This document shows positions 57,399 through 64,000 of a stretch of 64,000 bases of DNA, piece by piece. The stretch lies in assembly GCA_910587405.1 (NCBI GenBank), contig CAJUKS010000008.1, positions 1 through 64,000 on the forward strand, in the 5' to 3' direction. Position 1 is the stretch's first letter; every line of letters starts with the position of its first letter. This DNA comes from an uncultured Alphaproteobacteria bacterium. GTDB taxonomy: Bacteria; Pseudomonadota; Alphaproteobacteria; RF32; CAG-239. The notes beneath the pieces were generated by a model that was not told where the DNA came from, did no database searches, and worked only from the letters and a program-made list of their open reading frames with translations. A program made the translations under genes and the position numbers.

Positions 57399-57399
57399 C

Positions 57400-57789
57400 T
57401 TAAAATTCCTTAAAAGCGTTGGGGAGAAGTTCTGCCATTTTAAATGTCTGTCGGACCCCGGTACGGTCGGCAAGCAGAATTTCGGTGTCGGGGTCGGCAA
57501 ACTCGCCGATTCTCTGCAAGCAGGCGCCGCAAGGCGTGACCGGCGACGAGCCGTCGGAAGTGATCAATATCCGTCGGATCGTTTTGCCGCCGCCGCAAAC
57601 CATAGCGGCAACCGCTCCCGCTTCGGCACAGGTGCCGCACGGGTAAGAAACGTTTTCGACGTTGCAGCCGGTATAAATGCGACTGTCGTCGGCTTCGACG
57701 GCGGCGCCGACCCTAAAACGGGAGTAGGGGGCATAGGCGTTTTCGAGTGCGTTGCGGGCAAAAGTGAAAAGTTGATGATAATTTTTCAT
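57400..57789 (-). CDS. cdd: Cytidine deaminase
   Basis: A 129-residue zinc hydrolase converting cytidine to uridine. The active site is CGTCAEAGAV (C-A-E replacing the H-A-E of the dimeric form, as in the tetrameric enzyme) and PCGACLQ. The N-terminal AYAPYSRFRVGAAVEADD is typical. It leads the salvage operon that runs to ampD. Confidence 0.96.
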   Translation of the reverse strand: MKNYHQLFTFARNALENAYAPYSRFRVGAAVEADDSRIYTGCNVENVSYPCGTCAEAGAVAAMVCGGGKTIRRILITSDGSSPVTPCGACLQRIGEFADPDTEILLADRTGVRQTFKMAELLPNAFKEF

Positions 57790-57903
57790 GTTCGGGCTTG
57801 ACCTTAAATGTTTTATTTATCAATATAGGGTATATTATGCTAGGATTGCGGTTTTAGCAAAGATTATTTTTGTTTTTTGCATTTTGAAAAAGAGGAAGCG
57901 CCT

Positions 57904-60900
57904 ATGTGGAAAAAAATTTTGCTGTTGGTTATTGTTCTCGTCCTGATTGCGGTGGCGGGCGTGACAGTCTATCTGAACAATATCGACTGGAATCGTCACA
58001 AAGACAAGATATCGCAGCAGTTTTCGGCTGCCACAGGCAAAGAAGTGGTGTTTGACGGGCCGGTGCGCTTCAGCCTTTTTCCTTCTCCGTATCTGGAAGC
58101 GGCGGACATCAAAATCTATAATCAGGCTGCCGGCGGCGAGAAGGTGCTTCTGGCCAAGATTGAAAAACTGGTTTCCACGCTTTCGATCCGTTCGTTGATC
58201 GGCGGTAACTTCAATGTCGAACGGATGAGCCTGATCGAACCGGATATTTATGTGGAAGCTTATTCCGACGGCAAACTTAACTGGATGTCCTCCGGCAGCA
58301 ATCAGCAGAACTTTCAGATTGACAACGTTGAAATTTCTCTCAACAGCGTTACCGTCGAAAAGGCAAAGATGCATCTGATCAGCAATGATTACAACATTAA
58401 TTCGGTGTTGGACAATCTCAATGCCGAAATTATTGCTCAGAGCCTGTACGGGCCGTACCGGATTGAAGGCAGCTATGTCAAGGACAACAGCCCGGGCGGT
58501 TTTGCAATTTCGCTGGGACAGTTTTCCGACAGTTTTGCCACTTCGGTCAATGCCGTGATCAGCCATCCGCAATCGGAAAGCTATTTGCGTTTTGACGGCA
58601 CGGTGCTGCTCAACAATGATGCCGTGAACGGTAATCTGATTTTTGAATCGCAAAATCCGGTCAACTATATCAATACGAATTTCAAAAACGCCAACGTCTC
58701 GGAGGATTATGAATATCCGCTGGCGTTGTCAATGGAGCTGAAAACCGACAAATCTCAGATCAGCCTCGGCAATATCGTCCTCAAATACGGCGGCAGCGCC
58801 GGTGCTGGAAATATACTGATTCCGCGGCGTGAGCAGAAAATCGGCGACGACGGGGCGGAACGCCGCCGCATCGACGCGGTGTTCAATATGACCGAGTTTG
58901 AGTTGGAACCGGCGCTTCAGGCGGTGAAGGAGTGGGTAAAACAATATGACCGCAAAGAAAATTATGTTCCGGAATACGATTTTGACGTGATTGCCGACCT
59001 GAAGGCGCTCAAAACCACTTATAACGGTCAGGTTATCCGTGATTTTGACTTAAGCGTCGATTTCATGAACAATATTCTGAAAGTTCAGAATCTGAGCGCC
59101 ACTATGCCGGGCGAAACCACAGCCAAGCTGAACGGAGAGGTGTTTGGGGTTGAGAAAAAGCTGACTTATAATTTTAACGTCAGCAGCAGCACGCTCGACT
59201 TTTCCAAATTTGCCAAATGGCTGAAACTGAACGTCGAACCGCTGTCGCAGGGAACTTACAAAAAAGGCACCCTCAGCGCGACCGTGGAAGGGACAACCGA
59301 GATGATCAAAATTGCGCCGTTTGACCTTACGCTGGACAAGAGCGTTGTCAGCGGCAAAATCGGGATTGTTCGCGATGACAAAACCCGTTGGTTTGTGATT
59401 GCGGATGCCGACAGTATCAATTTTGACAATTATGTGGCGCCGCTGCCGAAAGAGATTGCGGCCAAACCGTGGCAGGACCGTCTGGTTTATCGTTTCGGCA
59501 AGTTGGCGTTTTTGAAAGAGGCCGACGTGCAGTTTCGTACCTCGCTGAAAATGGGAATTTTTGAAAAAGTGCCGTTTGAAAATCTGGAAATGGAAGCCAC
59601 GGTCCGCAACGGCGTGATGAAAATCGTTGATTTGGCGGTGAAGAGCGTTGCCAGCGGCGATTTCACCTTCAAAGGCGAAATGTCGGGTTTCGGTGCGGCC
59701 CCGCAGGTTAAAAACCTCAGATACAATGTCGCTGTCAGCGATATGCCGTCGTTTTTGAATAAGTTCGGGATTGAAATTGCCGGCGCCGATTTCGAGACGA
59801 TGAAACGGTTTTCGAGTTCGGGTGTGGTTACCGGGGGACTGGAACGGGCCGCGGTTAAAAGCGTGGCGCGTCTCGGTGAGATCGAAGCGGCTTATCACGG
59901 TGAAATCTCACGGCACAACGGTGTTTATCGTCTCAACGGCAAAACCAAAATCAAAGCGCCGGACTTTGTCAAAATGTTGAACAACTTTTCGGTTGCCTAC
60001 GCGCCCGATTATCCGTTGGGCTTGTTTAAAATGAGCGCCGAAGTCAAAACCAACGGCAATGTCGCGGTGTTTAACCGGCTCAATGCCAACATCGGCGTCA
60101 ACAATTTTGCCGGCACGCTGGCTTATCAGACGAAAGACGGTCGCAATCAGGTGAAAACAAATCTGAAAATAAACCGTTTTGAGTTTGAAAAATTCTTTTA
60201 TAACGCCAACCTTCAAAAAGACGACAAAACCAACTTCCGCGGATCGGCAGAATCGGCGACGTTTTTGGTCAAGCCGCGTCTCAGCCAGACCAAAATCGAT
60301 TACGAATGGTTGAAGAACTGGGATATTGCCGCCGTGTTTGAAGCCGGCAGCCTGTCGTTCAACAATAATGCCTTCATCCGCAGTTCGGGAAGTTTGGCTT
60401 TGAATAAGGGCGTTTTGAAATTGAGTCGTTTCACCGGCGAAAATGCCAAAGGCGTATTCAGCGGCGAGTTGGAATTGAATGTTGTTCAGGAGCCGAGATT
60501 AAACGGCAAGATCAATATCAGGGGGATGAACCTTAATAAGGAAAACTGGAGCGGCAGCATCTACGGGTTGACCCGCGGCGTTGTTAATTCGGATATTGTG
60601 TTCGATACCTCGGCGGTTTCGGAAGATGCAATGTTGTCCAACCTTTCGGGAACGGTTGGTTTCACCATTGACAAGCCGATCGTCAAAGGATGGGATTTTG
60701 GAAAAATTGAGAGCGATTTGGATAAACGCGATGTTTCCGAAGGGTTTGCAACTATCGCCCGGGACGCACTCGGCAAAGGAGAAACAATTTTTAATTTGTT
60801 GAAGGGAGATGTACGGCTTGACAAAGGCAATTACCACATTGCCAACACCGGTTTTGTCAACGAGGACATGATGATCGACGTTTTGGCCGACGGCAGCCTG

Positions 60901-62070
60901 AAAAACTGGACCGGCAATGCGTCTTTGCAGGTGACGTTTAACGACGCACGGGTTCCGGGGTTTGATTTTTCTTACGAAGGAAGCATCTCTACTCCGGTGT
61001 TGGACGTTGACGTCAGCAAAGTGACCGGTGTTTATGATGCACACTGGGCCAAGCTTGAGGCCGAAGCCAAGGCTCAGGAGAAAGCGCGGGCGGAAAAGTA
61101 CCGCGGTCTGATGGACAAGCAACAAGAGCGGGCACACCGGGCGGAAGCGGTGCTTAACGACGAAATTATGCCTGACTTTAAGCTCTACAGCCAACTGGCC
61201 AAAGACTCCAAAATGCGTTCACAATATCAAAACGTCGGCAAGCAGATCGAACGTGTTCAGGCCTTGTTGCAGGAAATTTTCGTTAAAGACAATATGGTCA
61301 ATATTGAGGATGACGTCATCAGCCGTCTGGAACAGCAGAATAAGAAGGTCGACGAGCAGTTGGCGCAGATTGTTTCCGAATTGAAGCGGGTGCATCTGAA
61401 AGACGTCAAACTTCGGATTAACGAAAGTTATAATGTGATTTTCAACAATTATAACGGCTCAAAGAAAATTTCCGCCGCTTATATCGACAAGCTGGGCGGG
61501 CTGGAAAAACGTTTGGCAGCGATCAATACCGGTTTTTATCCACAAAAAGACGCAAGCATCATTGAGTGGAAAAAACAAATTGAAGCCGGCGTTTTGGCGA
61601 TTGACGAAATTAACTCGGAAATAGCCAAGGCCAACATCGATTTGCAAAACGTGTCCGATACGGCACGGTTGGAGGAATATTATAAGAAGTTTGATACCGC
61701 GCGGCAAAATACGGTGAACGAACTGAGCCGGATGGAGAAGGCCGCGGCTGACCTAGCCGCGTATGCTGAAGAAAAAGTCCGTCTGGAGGAAAAAGCCTAT
61801 GCCAAGTGGTTGCATGATCAGGAAGTTAAGCGCAAAATGGAAGAAAATACCGGTCAGATCTCTACCGCCGGTGGCAAAACGGTGACGGTGGAACGCGATT
61901 TGGACGACATCCGTCGGACCGAAGCGGCGGTCAAGGAACAAAAAGTAAAAGTGCTTGATTTTTCCGATGACGGCAACCAAACCGACGAGGGACGGCGGGG
62001 AAGCGAAGGCGGGGTTCGTTCTTCCGGTGCAGGGTATGTGAAAAGCGGTGGAATAATTGTAAAACAGTAG
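57904..62070 (+). CDS. AsmA-like envelope protein with a C-terminal coiled coil
   Basis: A 1388-residue protein anchored by one N-terminal helix (ILLLVIVLVLIAVAGVTVYL). The long periplasmic part carries AsmA motifs: AATGKEVVFDGPVRFSLFPS in the first domain and the conserved DFKFTRG-like NYHIANTGFVNEDMMIDVLA and GFDFSYEGSISTPVLDVDVS in the C-terminal AsmA core. The last 350 residues are a strongly charged coiled coil (KLEAEAKAQEKARAEKYRGL onward) that ordinary AsmA proteins do not have, ending in a Gly/Ser tail. AsmA-like proteins help phospholipid or outer-membrane transport. AGAGGAAG supports the start. Confidence 0.88.
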   Translation: MWKKILLLVIVLVLIAVAGVTVYLNNIDWNRHKDKISQQFSAATGKEVVFDGPVRFSLFPSPYLEAADIKIYNQAAGGEKVLLAKIEKLVSTLSIRSLIGGNFNVERMSLIEPDIYVEAYSDGKLNWMSSGSNQQNFQIDNVEISLNSVTVEKAKMHLISNDYNINSVLDNLNAEIIAQSLYGPYRIEGSYVKDNSPGGFAISLGQFSDSFATSVNAVISHPQSESYLRFDGTVLLNNDAVNGNLIFESQNPVNYINTNFKNANVSEDYEYPLALSMELKTDKSQISLGNIVLKYGGSAGAGNILIPRREQKIGDDGAERRRIDAVFNMTEFELEPALQAVKEWVKQYDRKENYVPEYDFDVIADLKALKTTYNGQVIRDFDLSVDFMNNILKVQNLSATMPGETTAKLNGEVFGVEKKLTYNFNVSSSTLDFSKFAKWLKLNVEPLSQGTYKKGTLSATVEGTTEMIKIAPFDLTLDKSVVSGKIGIVRDDKTRWFVIADADSINFDNYVAPLPKEIAAKPWQDRLVYRFGKLAFLKEADVQFRTSLKMGIFEKVPFENLEMEATVRNGVMKIVDLAVKSVASGDFTFKGEMSGFGAAPQVKNLRYNVAVSDMPSFLNKFGIEIAGADFETMKRFSSSGVVTGGLERAAVKSVARLGEIEAAYHGEISRHNGVYRLNGKTKIKAPDFVKMLNNFSVAYAPDYPLGLFKMSAEVKTNGNVAVFNRLNANIGVNNFAGTLAYQTKDGRNQVKTNLKINRFEFEKFFYNANLQKDDKTNFRGSAESATFLVKPRLSQTKIDYEWLKNWDIAAVFEAGSLSFNNNAFIRSSGSLALNKGVLKLSRFTGENAKGVFSGELELNVVQEPRLNGKINIRGMNLNKENWSGSIYGLTRGVVNSDIVFDTSAVSEDAMLSNLSGTVGFTIDKPIVKGWDFGKIESDLDKRDVSEGFATIARDALGKGETIFNLLKGDVRLDKGNYHIANTGFVNEDMMIDVLADGSLKNWTGNASLQVTFNDARVPGFDFSYEGSISTPVLDVDVSKVTGVYDAHWAKLEAEAKAQEKARAEKYRGLMDKQQERAHRAEAVLNDEIMPDFKLYSQLAKDSKMRSQYQNVGKQIERVQALLQEIFVKDNMVNIEDDVISRLEQQNKKVDEQLAQIVSELKRVHLKDVKLRINESYNVIFNNYNGSKKISAAYIDKLGGLEKRLAAINTGFYPQKDASIIEWKKQIEAGVLAIDEINSEIAKANIDLQNVSDTARLEEYYKKFDTARQNTVNELSRMEKAAADLAAYAEEKVRLEEKAYAKWLHDQEVKRKMEENTGQISTAGGKTVTVERDLDDIRRTEAAVKEQKVKVLDFSDDGNQTDEGRRGSEGGVRSSGAGYVKSGGIIVKQ

Positions 62071-62080
62071 CAGATAGAAC

Positions 62081-62108
62081 TTGTCGAATCGGTTTTTTGT
62101 GTTATATT
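62081..62108 (+). promoter_or_regulatory. Promoter of the GalU-like gene
   Basis: TTGTCG (62081-62086), 16 nt, TATATT (62103-62108). Confidence 0.55.
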
Positions 62109-62147
62109 ACCAAGTATTAATGTTGTTGTTATTATTTGGAGATTTTA

Positions 62148-63041
62148 ATGCATAGAAAACCTGAGGTTTGTATCCTCCCCGTGGCCGGATTGTCAACACG
62201 CAACCTGCCTGCTACCAAAGTTTTACACAAAGGCTTTTTGACTTTGAACAACCTGCCTATCATCCAATATGCGATCAATGCCTGCGCGGAAATCGGTATT
62301 AAGGATATTGTCTTCGTCTACAGTGACCAGTCATGCAAACACTTGTTCGAAAGCTATTTTTCTCCCTATCCTTGGTTGGAAAAGCATTTGGAAGAAAAAG
62401 GCAAACACGACCTTTTGAAAGCGGTGAGAGATATTATCCCCGAAGGAATGCGTTTTCATTTTGCCGAACAGAGCGAACCGAAGGGTAACGGTCATGCGGT
62501 TTTGATGGCCAAAGACATTGTCGGCAAGCGTGACTTTGTGGTCATGTGGCCGGACGATGTTTATTTGAACGTTCGCGGCGGCAAGGGAATTCTGCGTCAG
62601 TTGTTGGACGTTTATGAAGAAGAAGGCGGCATGGTCGAAAATATCATGGAATTTCCGCGGGAACAGATGGTCCGTTACGGTGCCTTGATCGGTGCGGTTC
62701 GCGACGGCCGAATCGTCCGCGCCAAAGGAAAAATCGAAAAACCGGCGTTGGACCAGGTTCCTTCCAACTATGCCAGCATGGGTCCCTATATTCTGCCCAA
62801 TGAAATTATGGATATTCTGCCGGAGGTCAAAAAAGGGACCAACGGTGAAATCAACCTGGCCGATGCCGCGGGCCTGGCGGCCGAACGCGGAATGAAACTG
62901 ACCGGGGTGCTTTGCGATACCTTGCGTTTTGACTGCGGAACCAACGCTGATTTGGCTAAGGCCAATTTGAAGCTTTCTTTAATGGAAAATCCGGATCTGC
63001 GGGCCTATTGTCGGGAATTGCTTGATACCATGCTGGTATAA
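62148..63041 (+). CDS. GalU-like nucleotidyltransferase
   Basis: A 297-residue protein with the GT-A nucleotidyltransferase fold of UTP-glucose-1-phosphate uridylyltransferases. N-terminal PVAGLSTRNLPATKVLHK replaces the usual GLGTRFLPATKAMPKE; DDVYLN is the DD motif; ending with CGTNADLAKANLKLSLME, the GalU C-terminal signature. The LHKGFLTL segment deviates from MPKEMLP, which normally carries a substrate Lys and Glu. So the reaction may differ, for example using a different sugar phosphate. GGAG at 6 nt sets the start. Confidence 0.8.
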   Translation: MHRKPEVCILPVAGLSTRNLPATKVLHKGFLTLNNLPIIQYAINACAEIGIKDIVFVYSDQSCKHLFESYFSPYPWLEKHLEEKGKHDLLKAVRDIIPEGMRFHFAEQSEPKGNGHAVLMAKDIVGKRDFVVMWPDDVYLNVRGGKGILRQLLDVYEEEGGMVENIMEFPREQMVRYGALIGAVRDGRIVRAKGKIEKPALDQVPSNYASMGPYILPNEIMDILPEVKKGTNGEINLADAAGLAAERGMKLTGVLCDTLRFDCGTNADLAKANLKLSLMENPDLRAYCRELLDTMLV

Positions 63042-63076
63042 GGCTTGTTAATCGGTTTGAAATAAATTAATCAACT

Positions 63077-63107
63077 AAAAAATCCGGGGTTTCTCCGGAT
63101 TTTTTTA
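63077..63107 (+). terminator. Terminator of the GalU-like gene
   Basis: AAAAATCCGG pairs with CCGGATTTTT with a short loop, followed by T residues. Confidence 0.85.
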
Positions 63108-63173
63108 TTGTCAAAGGCAATGGCTGGATTTTTGTTTTGGCTTCATTTTGACAAGAAAAAAGGAGGATTTTCC

Positions 63174-63207
63174 CTGTATCAAAAAAAGGTTCATTTTTTT
63201 GATACAG
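63174..63207. repeat. Perfect 14-bp inverted repeat upstream of the surface protein
   Basis: CTGTATCAAAAAAA and TTTTTTTGATACAG flank GGTTCA. A related TGTATCAAAAAAA recurs at 63292-63304. It lies in the ~300-base gap before the surface-protein gene and could be an operator. Homopolymer tracts of seven A/T occur in it. Otherwise the gap from 63108 to 63341 holds no accepted gene. Confidence 0.6.
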
Positions 63208-63341
63208 ACAAATGGTACAGCAAAGAAGATTGAAGATCAAGAAGATTTTGAGATTATCAATAAGGTAGGAAAAGAAAGCCGCGAAGAAAAAATGTATCAA
63301 AAAAATGAACGTTTAAATGCATTTTGATAAGGATTGTGTAA

Positions 63342-64000
63342 ATGACTAAACATACTTCTTGGGCAATTGCATTAACGGCGACGACTTTTTTGAGCGCGCC
63401 GGCAATTGCCGCCTCTCTAACCCCGACTTTGGAAGAAAACAGCGTATTTTCCTATTCCGAAGGCTCGGAAAACGACTATAACTTCACATTGCAAGAACCT
63501 GATGCTGACGGTAAGTTGACAACTAAGTATTACAAAATCGATCTGAAACCGGAAGCTTTTTCGACATCAAAGAACGTCAGCTGGACCGCGGTCGGTGAAG
63601 ACCAAAAAGACGCGACTGACGTGGTTTCGGTTCAACTGCCGAACAATCAGACCAAGTATTTTAAGTATACTTATACCCAACCGGAAGGATATGAAACAAT
63701 AACCAAACCGGAATTGGTTTTACCAACAGTTGCTTCCGATGTTATCCAACAAGGCGGTGCGGCAATAAGAAACCCAAATGGTACGGATTACGGTAGTATT
63801 GAGAACAAAGTTTTTAGAGACAACAAAGTCAGCGGAAAAATCATTGGTCGTAACTATCAAGTATCAAAAACTTATGGGGGTGCCGTTTATAATGGTGGCA
63901 CCATCGGAAATGTTGGGGCAAATTTTATCAACAATTCCATAACGGCAACCGCTGAGGGAAAATCTTCCGCCAATATCTACGGTGGCGCCATTAGTAATGT
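63342..64000 (+). CDS. Secreted repeat-rich surface protein, 5' part (runs off the window)
   Basis: At least 219 residues without a stop. Signal peptide MTKHTSWAIALTATTFLSAP-AIAA. A non-repetitive N-terminal domain rich in Thr, Ser and Tyr is followed from about residue 150 by Gly/Asn-rich units of the form YGGA(V/I)xNxGxIxxx-xxFxNN (YGGAVYNGGTIGNVGANFIN, IYGGAISN). Such units occur in autotransporter and polymorphic adhesin passenger domains, which fold as beta-helices. The C-terminal translocator would lie outside the window. GGATTGTGTAA upstream is a weak ribosome site. Confidence 0.75.
   Translation, partial: MTKHTSWAIALTATTFLSAPAIAASLTPTLEENSVFSYSEGSENDYNFTLQEPDADGKLTTKYYKIDLKPEAFSTSKNVSWTAVGEDQKDATDVVSVQLPNNQTKYFKYTYTQPEGYETITKPELVLPTVASDVIQQGGAAIRNPNGTDYGSIENKVFRDNKVSGKIIGRNYQVSKTYGGAVYNGGTIGNVGANFINNSITATAEGKSSANIYGGAISN

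Noticed and set aside
63150..63327. An open frame just before the surface-protein gene
   Set aside because: No ATG before the last eleven codons, and it crosses the inverted repeat; no homologue recognised.

Overview
The window reads as a chromosomal segment of an alphaproteobacterium of moderate GC content with AT-rich intergenic regions. The evidence is gene content and order: an lptF-lptD-surA-rsmA block, a rimP-nusA-ylxR-infB-rbfA-truB-rpsO-pnp block, rpsB-tsf, aroK next to xerD, a small LptM-like lipoprotein with a YPxxYPRQ tail, and a PpiC/SurA-LptD envelope module. Many orphan genes, a DotB-like ATPase and a repetitive surface protein suggest a host-associated (perhaps gut) lineage, but this is inference.

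Layout. 1-8.4 kb: end of a small gene, a HAD-fold pseudo-phosphatase, several secreted or membrane orphans, then dnaB preceded by facing DnaA boxes, a YcgN-like protein, a YgjP-like metalloprotease and a BI-1 family membrane protein. 8.6-17.4 kb: tRNA-Arg(CCT), an M20 peptidase, an SH3 protein with a DotB/PilT-like ATPase, a TlpA-like thioredoxin, an LptM-like lipoprotein, a TerY-like VWA / PP2C / kinase triad, and a nitronate-monooxygenase-like flavoprotein. 17.4-22.6 kb: dnaJ, four diverged copies of an unknown ~140-residue family, and between them two tandem copies of an unassigned structured RNA, each with its own promoter and terminator. 22.6-33.7 kb: tsf, rpsB, aroK, xerD, a NADAR protein, a hairpin-array element, rsmA, surA, lptD and lptF. 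33.8-47.2 kb: membrane pyrophosphatase, then the transcription/translation block from pnp back to rimP. 47.4-64 kb: a 1308-residue orphan, metG, ampD, a nucleoside salvage operon (cdd, punA, deoC, deoA, pgeF), an AsmA-like giant, a GalU-like enzyme and the start of a secreted repeat-rich adhesin.

How it fits together. Housekeeping genes use Shine-Dalgarno sites and sit in tight operons. Many orphans are instead stand-alone cassettes: a promoter with 16-17 bp spacing (strong TTGACA-like in most), an A/U-rich leader usually without a Shine-Dalgarno site, a TTATTAA heptamer near +10 in most cases, the ORF, and often its own terminator. This recurrent architecture, the tandem RNA, the paralogue family and the hairpin-array element are the least explained parts of the window.
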